From positions 1,550,001 through 1,614,000 of the forward strand of contig NZ_JAGINU010000001.1 of NCBI RefSeq assembly GCF_017876315.1: a stretch of 64,000 bases of DNA. The letters are read 5' to 3'. The stretch is from Pseudonocardia parietis (GTDB lineage: Bacteria; Actinomycetota; Actinomycetes; Mycobacteriales; Pseudonocardiaceae). Under the pieces are notes generated by a model, which ran no database searches, was not told the origin of the DNA, and saw only the letters and a list, made by a program, of their open reading frames with translations. The first letter of the stretch is position 1. Each line of letters starts with the position of its first letter. Positions 38,673 through 47,019 of this stretch are shown here, in pieces. Made by a program: the position numbers and the translations under genes.

Positions 38673-39919
38673 AGGGTCGCCGCGACGTCGTCCAGGCTCG
38701 CCCGGGTGGCCTCGGCCAGCAGGTCCAGGTGCTCGGCCGTGATGGTGAGCGGCGGCGAGTAACCGATCGCGGACCCCATCGGCCGGATCAGCACACCCCG
38801 CTCCCTGGCCGCGCGGAACACCCGCTGCGGCAGGTCGGGTGTCGCAGCGAGCCGCTCCGGATCGAGGGCGAGCGCACCGAGGACGCCGACACCGCCGCGG
38901 GCGTGGTCGACGAGCGGGTGGTCGGCGATGCCCTGCAGGCGCTCGAGCAGCTGCGGTTCGAGCGTGTCCGCCCGCTCCAGCAGGCCGTCACGTTCCATCA
39001 GCGCGATCGTCGCCGAGCCGGCGGCGCAGGCGGCCGGGTGGCCGGCGTAGGTCTGGCCGTGCCGGAAGACCCGGCCCGGCTCGTCCCAGAACGGCGCGGC
39101 GATCCGCTCCGACGCGACGATCCCGCCGAGCGGCTGGTAGCCCGACGTCACGCCCTTGGCGAAGACGGCGATGTCCGGGCGCACCCCGAACCGCTCGATC
39201 CCGAACCAGTTCCCGAGCCGGCCGAACCCGCAGATGACGGCGTCGGCGACGAACAGCACGCCGTGCCGCCGGCAGACCTCGGCGGCCGCCTCGATGTAGC
39301 CCTCGGGCGGCGGCAGCACCCCGCCTGCGCCGATGACCGGCTCGCAGAAGAACGCGGCGACCCGCTCCGGACCGACGTCGACGATCGCCTTCTCCAGCCC
39401 GGCGGCGTCGTCCCACGGGGTCTGCAGGACGTCCGGTGTGAACGGCCCGCCCAGCCGGTTCCCGGGGATGCCGGCCAGCGAGGTGCCCAGACCGTGGGTG
39501 CCGTGGTAGCTGTGCTCGCGGTGCAGCAACACGGTGCGCTCGGGCTCACCGACAGCCGCGAAGTACTCGCGGGCCAGCTTCGCCGCGGTCTCGATCGAGT
39601 CGCCACCGCCGCTGGTGAAGAAGACCTTGCCGCCGTCGAGCGGGGCGCGGGCGGCGATCTCGTCGGCGAGGCGCAGTGCGGGTTCGTTGGCGAAGTCGGT
39701 GAACGTCGAGTACGCCTCCAGCTCGTACATCTGGGCGGCGACGGCGTCGACGATCTCGCGCCTGCCGTGCCCGACGTTGGCGTACCAGAGGCTCGCCGTG
39801 GCGTCGAGGTAGCGGGTGCCGGCGTCGTCGAACACCCAGACGTCCTCGCCACGGGTGATCGTCACCGTCGCGTCGCGGACCGAGTGCATGGCGGCGAAGG
39901 GATGCCAGAAGGCGGACAT
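38669..39919 (-). CDS. Class III (omega) aminotransferase
   Basis: 416 residues of PLP-dependent fold I. The Schiff-base lysine is K255 in FAKGVTSGYQPLGG; FFTSGGGDSIETAAKLAREY and HGQTYAGHPAACAA are typical. The motif normally read as DEVICGFGR appears here as DAVICGFGR (position 227), an unusual change next to the PLP-contacting Asp226. Substrate may be an omega-amino acid or diamine with pyruvate as acceptor. TACCGT ends 6 nt before the ATG, a leaderless start. It is divergent from a PucR regulator that probably controls it. Confidence 0.88.
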   Translation of the reverse strand: MSAFWHPFAAMHSVRDATVTITRGEDVWVFDDAGTRYLDATASLWYANVGHGRREIVDAVAAQMYELEAYSTFTDFANEPALRLADEIAARAPLDGGKVFFTSGGGDSIETAAKLAREYFAAVGEPERTVLLHREHSYHGTHGLGTSLAGIPGNRLGGPFTPDVLQTPWDDAAGLEKAIVDVGPERVAAFFCEPVIGAGGVLPPPEGYIEAAAEVCRRHGVLFVADAVICGFGRLGNWFGIERFGVRPDIAVFAKGVTSGYQPLGGIVASERIAAPFWDEPGRVFRHGQTYAGHPAACAAGSATIALMERDGLLERADTLEPQLLERLQGIADHPLVDHARGGVGVLGALALDPERLAATPDLPQRVFRAARERGVLIRPMGSAIGYSPPLTITAEHLDLLAEATRASLDDVAATL

Positions 39920-39925
39920 CCGCCC

Positions 39926-39931
39926 ACGGTA
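39926..39931 (-). promoter_or_regulatory. -10 element for leaderless aminotransferase mRNA
   Basis: TACCGT on the minus strand ends 6 nt before the ATG at 39919. Confidence 0.6.
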
Positions 39932-39960
39932 GGGCCACGGCGCCCGTCCACGGACCAGTG

Positions 39961-40005
39961 CATCCACAACTGTGGACGCAGCAGTTGTGTTATCCACAAC
40001 CTGTG
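39961..40005. promoter_or_regulatory. Clustered inverted repeats (CCACAAC/GTTGTGG), probable PucR operator
   Basis: In the 80-bp divergent gap, TCCACA-N2-TGTGGA is followed by GTTGTG-N5-CACAAC and another TGTGGA, giving several copies of one half-site. The TATCCA (39991-39996) ends 6 nt before the PucR GTG, so the operator overlaps a likely -10. TTATCCACA here coincides with a DnaA-box consensus but is probably operator sequence. Confidence 0.6.
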
Positions 40006-41559
40006 GAGCTGGACGATCTGCTGGACCGCGGTGAGCTCGGGCTCGCGCCGGTCGTGACCGGACGACGGGTGCCGGTGCTCGGGGCGCACGTGGTCGAGAT
40101 CCCGCAACCGACCCGCTGGGTGCCGCCGGGCTGGGTGCTGCTGACCACCGGGCTGCGGCTCGCCGATCCCGCCGGCTGCCGCGAGCTCGTCGCGGAGCTG
40201 GCCGGCGGCGGGGTGGCCGCGCTCGGGTTCGGGGTCGGGATCGTGCACGACGAGGTCCCCGCGGACCTGGTGGACGAGGCCCGGCTCCGGGACCTGCCGC
40301 TGTTCGCGGTGCCGGAGGCGACACCCTTCCGGGAGATCGTCCGAGCGGTCGACGCCACCGTGCTGGACCGCGACCTGGACGCGTTCCGCCGGGCCGCGGC
40401 GATCACCGACACCCTCACCGCGCTGCTCGGCGGCCCCGATCCCGCGACGGCACTCGTGCACGGCCTGGCCCGGGTGCTGCGGTGCGGGGCCGCCCTGCAC
40501 CGGCCGGACGGCTCCGTCCTGGTCGCCGACCCGACGTCCGGGACGGGGGGTGCGGCCGAGCGCTGGACGCGGTTCCGCGCGCTGCCCGTCATCGGCCCGC
40601 CGGTGGAGGTGGTGGACGCCGACGGGCTGTTCGCCGCTGCCGTGCGACCGGCCGGGGAGCTGCGATCGTGGCTGGTCGCCGGGGTGTCGCGCGGGTCGGT
40701 GCCGGTGCCGCTGATCGTGCGGGCGGTGACGCTGGTGTCGCGGCTGCTGGGCGGGCTGGCCGCGGCGGGGGACGACGACCGCGAACGGCAGCGGCAGCTC
40801 CGGGCGGACCGGTTGCGGCAGCTGGTCGGCACCGGCACCGGCACCGGCACCGGAGCCGGGTCGGCCGGCGCCGGTCGGGCCGGGGCCGGTCATCCGGCTG
40901 TCGGCGCGGAGTCGGGCCACGGGTCTGCCGGGGCCGGTCCGGCCGTTGTTGCGGGGGCGGGCTACGGGCCTGCCGGGACGGGTCCGGCTGTGGATCGGGC
41001 CCGGGTGGTCGCGGTCCTGGCGCCCGGGACCGGTGTGCTCGATGCCGAGCGGGTCCTCGACGGTCTGCAGGCGCCGTACCTGCTCGGCGAGCTCGACGGC
41101 GCGGTGGTCGCGCTGGCGGAGGGCGTGCCGGAGACGCTGCCGGTCGCGGGCCGCGCGGCCGTGCCAGCGGGCGCGCCCGTCGCCCCCGCGTATCGCAACG
41201 CCCGTCTCGCCGCCCGGCGTTCGGCGATCACCGGTGGCGGGCAGGTCCGCGTCGAGGATCTGCCGGTGCTGGACCGGATGGTCCTCGAGCTCGGCGCGGA
41301 CCGGGTGTCCGAACTGGCCGGGGACGTCCTCGCACCGCTGGACGCCACCCTGGTGGCCACATTGCGCACCTGGCTGTCGCACCGGCAGGACGTGCCCGCG
41401 ACCGCGCGGGCGCTGCACGTGCACGACAACAGCGTCCGGCACCGGCTCGGGCGGGTGCGGGCGCTGGTCGGCGACCTGCGGGATCCGTCGATGCTGGCGG
41501 GGGTTTACCTGGCGCTGCTCACCGACGGGTCAGCACCGCTCACCGGTGGCCGACGGTGA
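40003..41559 (+). CDS. PucR-family transcriptional regulator
   Basis: 518 residues: an N-terminal PucR sensory domain (about 5-115), a middle region, a Gly/Ala/Thr low-complexity linker (about 282-330, encoded partly by GGCACC hexamers near 40829-40853), and a C-terminal PucR helix-turn-helix with VPATARALHVHDNSVRHRLGRVRAL. Such regulators control purine, amine or amino-acid catabolism. GTG 40003 was chosen because a -10-like TATCCA lies just upstream. It probably regulates the divergent aminotransferase and itself. The 3' end overlaps the convergent response regulator by 20 bp. Confidence 0.88.
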   Translation: MELDDLLDRGELGLAPVVTGRRVPVLGAHVVEIPQPTRWVPPGWVLLTTGLRLADPAGCRELVAELAGGGVAALGFGVGIVHDEVPADLVDEARLRDLPLFAVPEATPFREIVRAVDATVLDRDLDAFRRAAAITDTLTALLGGPDPATALVHGLARVLRCGAALHRPDGSVLVADPTSGTGGAAERWTRFRALPVIGPPVEVVDADGLFAAAVRPAGELRSWLVAGVSRGSVPVPLIVRAVTLVSRLLGGLAAAGDDDRERQRQLRADRLRQLVGTGTGTGTGAGSAGAGRAGAGHPAVGAESGHGSAGAGPAVVAGAGYGPAGTGPAVDRARVVAVLAPGTGVLDAERVLDGLQAPYLLGELDGAVVALAEGVPETLPVAGRAAVPAGAPVAPAYRNARLAARRSAITGGGQVRVEDLPVLDRMVLELGADRVSELAGDVLAPLDATLVATLRTWLSHRQDVPATARALHVHDNSVRHRLGRVRALVGDLRDPSMLAGVYLALLTDGSAPLTGGRR

Positions 41560-42211
41560 CGAGGCCCGTCTCGTACCCGAGCACGACGGCCTGGACCCGG
41601 TCGCGCAGGCCGAGCTTCTGCAGGACCCGGCTGACGTGGGTCTTCGTGGTCTGCTCCGCGATGAACAGGCTCGCCGCGATCTCCGTGTTGGTCATGCCGA
41701 GGGCGATGAGACGCAGGACCTCACGCTCACGGTCGGTCAGCGCGTTCAGCACGGTCGACGTGGTGTCGGGGTGAGGCTGCGCGGACACGAAGTTCTCGAT
41801 CAGCCGTCGTGTGACGCTCGGCGACAGCAGCGCCTCACCACCGGCCACCACCCGGACGGCGTGCAGCAGCTCCTCCGGGTCGCTGTCCTTGAGCAGGAAC
41901 CCGCTCGCCCCGGCCCGCAACGCTGCGTAGATGTAGTCGTCCAGGTCGAACGTGGTCAGCATCAGGACCCGTGGGGGGTGGCCCTCGACCCGGTCCGGTC
42001 CGAGCACGGCCTCGGTGGCGGCGAGACCGTCGAGGACCGGCATCCGGACGTCCATCAGGATCAGGTCCGGCAGGGTGCGCCGGTAGAGCTCCACCCCGGC
42101 CCGGCCGTCCGCGGCCTCCCCGACGACCGTCATGTCGTCGTCGGACTCGAGGATGGCGCGGATGCCGACACGGATCATCGGCTGGTCGTCCACGATCAGG
42201 ATCCGGATCAT
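41540..42211 (-). CDS. NarL/FixJ-family response regulator
   Basis: 223 residues: a receiver domain with acidic pocket DD at 8-9, phospho-acceptor D54 (LILMDVRMP) and Lys in GFLLKDS, then a LuxR-type HTH (LTDREREVLRLIALGMTNTEIA...TTKTHVSRVLQKLGLRDR). All phosphorylation residues are present, unlike the bldM-like gene at 57 kb. The ATG overlaps the kinase stop as ATGA, so the pair is one operon. Targets are unknown; the adjacent glycosyltransferase/DedA genes are candidates. Confidence 0.93.
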   Translation of the reverse strand: MIRILIVDDQPMIRVGIRAILESDDDMTVVGEAADGRAGVELYRRTLPDLILMDVRMPVLDGLAATEAVLGPDRVEGHPPRVLMLTTFDLDDYIYAALRAGASGFLLKDSDPEELLHAVRVVAGGEALLSPSVTRRLIENFVSAQPHPDTTSTVLNALTDREREVLRLIALGMTNTEIAASLFIAEQTTKTHVSRVLQKLGLRDRVQAVVLGYETGLVTVGHR

Positions 42212-43398
42212 GTCTCGTCCCTCGGCAGTCGTGCGGACACCCGGTACCCGCCGTCGTCGGTCGTTCCGGTCGCGAGCGTGCCGTCGAGGAGGCGCAACCG
42301 CTCCCGCATTCCGTGCAGTCCGTGCCCCGCTGGGCCGGCGGGTGGGGGTGGGCGCTCGGGGGCCTCGTTCACCACCTCGATCACCAGCTCGTCCGGGGCG
42401 AGGTCCAGCGACACGCGGGCGGGTGCGCCGGGTGCGTGCCGGATGACGTTGCTCAGCGACTCCTGCACGATCCGGTAGGCCGCGGTGCTCACGGGGTCCG
42501 GCAGCGTCTGCAGCTCGGGCGGCGGTGGCGCGGCGAGCTGCACGGTCGCCCCGGCCTGCCGCGTCGACTCCACCAGCTCCGCCAGCCGGTCCAGGCCGGG
42601 GACCGGGGTGAGCGACGGATCCGCGTCCTCGTCCCGCAGCACCGTCAGGAGCTGGCGCATCTCGCGGATGGTCGACCGGGCGCCCGCGGCGATCCGGACG
42701 AACTCGGCCTTGGACCCGGGGTCGATGTCGGAGATCCGGTAGGCCGCCGAGTTGGCCTGCATGTGGATCACCGACATGCCGTGTGCGACCACGTCGTGCA
42801 GTTCCCGGGCGATCCGGGTGCGTTCCTCGGCCATGGCGCGCTGGCTCTGCTCCATCGCGACGTCCCGCCGTGCCTCGGCGAGCTGCCGGCGGATGCCGGC
42901 CCAGTGGCGCAACGCCAGCACGGCGATGACCAGCGGCAGCGAGACGTTGGTGTAGACGATCACCGTGGTCGCGGCGTCCTCGATCGTCCGGCCACGTGGA
43001 TCGATCAGGACCAGCAGGACGAGCAGCAGCACGCTGGCCCACCAGATCACCGCCGTCGGGCGCCACGGGTGGCGTGCCGCGATCAGCACGACGAACACCA
43101 TCAGCGTGAGCAGCCCGGGGACCGTCAGCGGCCAGGTCGGTCCCGCGCCGACCGGAATGGCCAGCGAGAACGCGACGATCCCCGCGAACTGGAGCACGGT
43201 GCTGCCTCTCGGGTGGGCCGAGGCCGGCGGAAGCGAGCCCGCCTGCAGGGTCGCGGCGACGAGGGCGACCAGGAGGGGGACGTCGTACGCGGCTGCGGAG
43301 ACCGGGAACGAGATCGCCAGCAGGATCGCGGCCAGGACGCCCGTGCCGAACCACCAGAGCAGGGTCGGCGACGGTCGTCGTCCGCGGATGGTCACCAC
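42208..43398 (-). CDS. Sensor histidine kinase (HisKA_3 type)
   Basis: 396 residues: about six membrane helices in the first 170 residues, a coiled segment, then the HisKA_3 dimerisation box RIARELHDVVAHGMSVIHMQA with the phospho-His, and an HATPase domain with N-box-like SLSNVIRHA and G-box HGLHGMRERL. The GTG at 43398 is set by TACAGT ending 6 nt upstream, so the operon appears leaderless. Ligand unknown; the small loops suggest sensing within the membrane, as in DesK/LiaS-type kinases. Confidence 0.92.
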   Translation of the reverse strand: MVTIRGRRPSPTLLWWFGTGVLAAILLAISFPVSAAAYDVPLLVALVAATLQAGSLPPASAHPRGSTVLQFAGIVAFSLAIPVGAGPTWPLTVPGLLTLMVFVVLIAARHPWRPTAVIWWASVLLLVLLVLIDPRGRTIEDAATTVIVYTNVSLPLVIAVLALRHWAGIRRQLAEARRDVAMEQSQRAMAEERTRIARELHDVVAHGMSVIHMQANSAAYRISDIDPGSKAEFVRIAAGARSTIREMRQLLTVLRDEDADPSLTPVPGLDRLAELVESTRQAGATVQLAAPPPPELQTLPDPVSTAAYRIVQESLSNVIRHAPGAPARVSLDLAPDELVIEVVNEAPERPPPPAGPAGHGLHGMRERLRLLDGTLATGTTDDGGYRVSARLPRDET

Positions 43399-43404
43399 GT
43401 CCGG

Positions 43405-43410
43405 ACTGTA
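43405..43410 (-). promoter_or_regulatory. -10 element for leaderless histidine kinase operon
   Basis: TACAGT on the minus strand ends 6 nt before the GTG at 43398. Confidence 0.6.
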
Positions 43411-43587
43411 CTCAGGGTCGTCCCGGGGGCGCCTCGCTCCGCGGAGGGATGCCGACCGGTACCGCGGAGCTACCGAGATCGACACCGGAGACCGACGCCG
43501 AAGGTCGTGTCCTGCACCGACAGTCGTCGCACGGACTGCTGGTGCACCTGCCCGGGGCGCCGCCGACGATCGAAGGAGACGTTCCCC

Positions 43588-44784
43588 GTGCGAGTCCTCA
43601 TCGGAGCCGACACCTACGCACCCGACGTCAACGGTGCCTCGTACTTCGCGCAGCAGCTGGCCGGTGGCCTGGGATCGCGCCACGAGGTGCACGTGGTGAC
43701 CGCGGCCCGCTCCACCCGGAGGCACACCGTCCGCCGGAACGGCATCGTCGAGCATCGGCTCGGGTCGTTGCCGGTGGTGCGGCGCAGAGGATTCCGCTTC
43801 TGTCCGCCGATCGGTCTGGTCGCTGTGGCCGGCCGGATCCTCGATCGCGTCCGACCGGACGTGGTGCACGTGCAGAGCCATCTGTTCGTCGGCCGGGCGT
43901 TGCTCGCCGCCGCCCGCGAGCGCGGCCTCCCGGTGGTGGCGACCAACCACTTCATGCCGGAGAACCTGGCGCCCTATCTGCCGGTACGTGGCGTGCTGCG
44001 GGACCGGTTGCAGCGCTGGGCGTGGGCCGACGCGGCCCGGGTGTTCTCCCGCGCCGCCGTGGTGACCGCCCCGACCCCGTACGCGGCCGAGCTGCTGGAG
44101 TCCGTCGGCGTCCCCGGCCCGGTGCACGCGATCTCGTGCGGTACCGACCTGTCCCGGTTCCGCAGTGCGGCGGCGGCGGACTTCCGGGCCCGCTACGGCG
44201 TTCCGCACCGGCCGACCGTCGCGTTCGTCGGGCGGCTCGACCGGGAGAAGAACCTCGACGTCCTGGTGCGCGCCCTGCCCGCGGTCCGCCGCCGGATCCC
44301 CGGTGCCCAGCTGCTGCTGGTCGGCACCGGCGACCAGCAGCACCGGCTGGAGTCCCTGGCAGGACGGCTGGACGTGACCGGTGCGGTGTTCTTCACGGGC
44401 TTCGTCGACGACGCGGACCTCCCGGCCGCCTACGCCACCGCGGACGTCTTCGCCAACGCGGGTACCGCCGAGCTGCAGAGCCTGGCGACCCTGGAGGCGA
44501 TGGCGTCCGGTCTGCCGGTCGTCGGAGCCGACTCCTCCGCGCTGCCGCACCTGGTGCGCGACGCCCACAACGGCTACCTCTTCCCGCCCGGCGACGCGAC
44601 GACGCTCGCCGACCGGCTGGTGACCCTGCTCGCCGATCCGGCGCGGGCCCGCCTGATGGGCCGGCGCAGCCGGGCGCTGGCCGAGCGGCACGACGTCGCG
44701 GGCACGGTCGCCGCGTTCGAGACGGTCTACCGCGAGGTCGTCCCGGGGCGCGCCGCAGCTGCGGCGATGGGGAAGGCCGGATGA
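43588..44784 (+). CDS. GT4-family glycosyltransferase
   Basis: 398 residues with GT-B fold. The N-terminal acceptor domain has DTYAPDVNGASYFAQQLAGGL; the C-terminal donor domain has FVGRLDREKNLDVLVRALP and the E-x7-E motif in ELQSLATLEAMASGLPVVGAD. It resembles actinobacterial mannosyltransferases and sulfoquinovosyl/MshA-type enzymes, but the donor cannot be decided. The GTG has GAAGGAG ten bases upstream. The preceding 190 bp (43399-43587) separates it from the divergent kinase. Confidence 0.88.
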   Translation: MRVLIGADTYAPDVNGASYFAQQLAGGLGSRHEVHVVTAARSTRRHTVRRNGIVEHRLGSLPVVRRRGFRFCPPIGLVAVAGRILDRVRPDVVHVQSHLFVGRALLAAARERGLPVVATNHFMPENLAPYLPVRGVLRDRLQRWAWADAARVFSRAAVVTAPTPYAAELLESVGVPGPVHAISCGTDLSRFRSAAAADFRARYGVPHRPTVAFVGRLDREKNLDVLVRALPAVRRRIPGAQLLLVGTGDQQHRLESLAGRLDVTGAVFFTGFVDDADLPAAYATADVFANAGTAELQSLATLEAMASGLPVVGADSSALPHLVRDAHNGYLFPPGDATTLADRLVTLLADPARARLMGRRSRALAERHDVAGTVAAFETVYREVVPGRAAAAAMGKAG

Positions 44785-44824
44785 CCGTCGGGGCCGGCGG
44801 GTGGTGCCGGCCGGTGCCGACCCG

Positions 44825-45520
44825 ATGACGCTCCTCGGCGCGGCGGGCCTCGGGGTCTGGCCGCACGAGCCGCTCGCCGTGTTGTGGCCGGCCATGCTGC
44901 TGGAGGGTCCGGTCGCCACGCTCGTCGCCGGATCTCTGGTGGGGGCCGGTGTGCTCGCGTTCTGGCCGGTGTGGCTCGCGGCGACGGCGGCGGACCTGAT
45001 CACCGACAGCCTGCTCTTCCTGCTGGGACGGTGCGGGCACGGCTCCCGCGCGAGCCGATTGCTGCGCCGGCTCGGGCTCACCGGATCGCGGTGGCGGAAC
45101 CTGCGGACCGGCGTGCACACCCAGCTGCCCCGGGTGGTGGTCGGTTCGAAGCTGGTCGACGCCGGAGCGGTGCCGGCCTTTCTCGCCGTCGGGATGGCGG
45201 GCGTGTCCTACCGCCGCTTCATGGCATGGAACGCGCCGGTGACAGCGGTCCGGGCCGCCCTGCTGACCGGCGTCGGCATGCTCGTGGGCCATCGGCTCGC
45301 CGATGCGTTCACGGCCCGGCCGTGGCTCGCCGTCGTCGGCGGGGTGGCGCTGGGGGCGGCCCTGCTCGCCGTCCAGGCCGTGGCCACCCGGCTCACGGCC
45401 CGACGGCGTGGAGACCCGACCGCGAACGAGAAATACACGCGCCGCCTTCTCCGGAACGTTCCATCCGCCACCGAGTCGGTCGTAGCTCTCCAGCGGTATC
45501 CAGATGTCACCCGGCAGTAG
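44825..45520 (+). CDS. DedA/VTT-family membrane protein
   Basis: 231 residues with a DedA-like pattern: LLEGPVATLVAGSLVGAG at the first re-entrant segment, AADLITDSLLFLLGRCG, then RVVVGSKLVDAG and YRRFMAWNAP before the last helices. DedA proteins flip or transport phospholipids or undecaprenyl phosphate. It follows the glycosyltransferase by 40 bp, suggesting a joint role in envelope glycolipids. Start is uncertain: ATG 44825 fits family N-termini, while GTG 44801 is in frame. Confidence 0.75.
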   Translation: MTLLGAAGLGVWPHEPLAVLWPAMLLEGPVATLVAGSLVGAGVLAFWPVWLAATAADLITDSLLFLLGRCGHGSRASRLLRRLGLTGSRWRNLRTGVHTQLPRVVVGSKLVDAGAVPAFLAVGMAGVSYRRFMAWNAPVTAVRAALLTGVGMLVGHRLADAFTARPWLAVVGGVALGAALLAVQAVATRLTARRRGDPTANEKYTRRLLRNVPSATESVVALQRYPDVTRQ

Positions 45521-45600
45521 GGGTCCACAGAGTACTCCCGCTTGATGTGCCAGATCGCGCCACATTCGACACTTTTCGGGTATCCCCGAGGAGGACATTC

Positions 45601-47019
45601 ATGGCCATCGTCCACACAGTGCCGCACCGCACGACACCACCCCGCCCGACCTCGCGTGACGCCGGAATCGACCTGGTCCGCGCCGTGTGCGTGAGCGTCG
45701 TCGTGATGCTGCACGCGCTCATGGTCGGGGTCACGGTGGACCGGACGGGTCCGGTGTTCGAGAACGCCGCCGAGAATGCGACGTGGTTCGTGCCGCTCAC
45801 CTGGGTCGCGCAGGTGATGCCGGTGTTCTTCGTGATCGGCGGATTCGCCGGGCTACACGCCTACCGTCGACTCCGAGAGGGAGGTGGCACCGCCGTCGAC
45901 TTCGTCACCCGGCGGCTGCACCGGCTCGTGCTGCCGGCGATGCTCTCGATCGCCACCGTCGGAGTCCTACTCGCGATACTCACGATATCGGGAGTTCCGG
46001 CCGATCTGGTGCAGATCGCCGGATTCCGCTACAGCCAGCCCCTGTGGTTCCTCGGCGTGTTCCTGCTCTGCCAGTCCCTCCTGCCCACGCTCGTCGCCGC
46101 GCACGAGCGCGCACCATTCCTCACCATTCTCGGAATCGTCGCGCTCGCGGTTGTCGTCGACGGGATCCGCGGCGTCAGCGGAATCGAAGCGGTCGGACTC
46201 CTCAACCTCGCTTTCGTCTGGCTGGCACTACAGCAGCTCGGGTTCTTCCTCGCCGAGGGACGCATCGACGCACTTCGCCGCCGGACGCGCGGACTGGCCG
46301 GCCTGACGGCGGTCGCCATCCTCGCGAGCACCTTCGCCGCAGGCATCTTCTCCCCGGACCTCCTCGTGAACCTCAACCCGGCGACGACCGCCCTGCTGCT
46401 GGTCGGAGTGGCACAGACCGCGGTGCTCTCACTGCTGCGCCGCCCGATCACGAACCTCAGCAGGCATCCATGGGCGACGGCGTTCACGGCCTTCGTCACG
46501 GCCCGCACCATGACGATCTACCTCTGGCACATGCCGGTGCTGCTGACGATGGCGGGCGTCTGCGCGCTCCTCGCGATGAACGACGTCCTGGCGCTCCCCG
46601 AGCCGTCCGGCGTTGCGTGGTGGCTCACCCGGCCGCTGTGGGTCGTCGTCGCTCTCGGCCTCACCGCGGGCACGGCCTGGGCGTTCGCCGGCGGTGAGCG
46701 CCGACGGATGCCGGAGTCCACGAGGTCGGCGTACCGGGCCCTGCAGGCGGTGCTGCTCGGACTCGTCGCCGTGGTGGTGTTGCTCGTGGCCGGCACCTCG
46801 GTCCTCACCGCTGCGATCGCGGTCAGCACCTTCCTCCTGTCGCTCCGCTGTATCCGCGTCCCGCGCCGCGTCGACGGCTCGCTCGGCCCCGAGGAGATCC
46901 CGGATCATCGGGCTGCCCGGTCCCAGTGGGCGACGGAGCGTCGGTGCAGCAGCTCGCGGTACTCGCGGGTGGTGTCGGGGTGCAGCTCGCCGGTACCCCA
47001 GTCGACGACGACGCCGTAG
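45601..47019 (+). CDS. Acyltransferase-3 family membrane protein
   Basis: 472 residues with about ten membrane helices and the family N-terminal motif IDLVRAVCVSVVVMLHALMVG, whose His is the catalytic residue. Acyltransferase-3 proteins O-acylate sugars, lipids or antibiotics. GAGGAGG is followed by the ATG at good spacing. Base composition around 45.9-46.5 kb has more A and T than its neighbours. The last 38 codons run antisense through hyuB, and the end carries no conserved sequence, so the stop may be displaced by a junction. Confidence 0.82.
   Translation: MAIVHTVPHRTTPPRPTSRDAGIDLVRAVCVSVVVMLHALMVGVTVDRTGPVFENAAENATWFVPLTWVAQVMPVFFVIGGFAGLHAYRRLREGGGTAVDFVTRRLHRLVLPAMLSIATVGVLLAILTISGVPADLVQIAGFRYSQPLWFLGVFLLCQSLLPTLVAAHERAPFLTILGIVALAVVVDGIRGVSGIEAVGLLNLAFVWLALQQLGFFLAEGRIDALRRRTRGLAGLTAVAILASTFAAGIFSPDLLVNLNPATTALLLVGVAQTAVLSLLRRPITNLSRHPWATAFTAFVTARTMTIYLWHMPVLLTMAGVCALLAMNDVLALPEPSGVAWWLTRPLWVVVALGLTAGTAWAFAGGERRRMPESTRSAYRALQAVLLGLVAVVVLLVAGTSVLTAAIAVSTFLLSLRCIRVPRRVDGSLGPEEIPDHRAARSQWATERRCSSSRYSRVVSGCSSPVPQSTTTP

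Noticed and set aside
39990..39998. DnaA box / replication origin
   Set aside because: TTATCCACA is one exact box, but there is no dnaA, dnaN or AT-rich unwinding region, and the sequence belongs to a repeated half-site between divergent genes.
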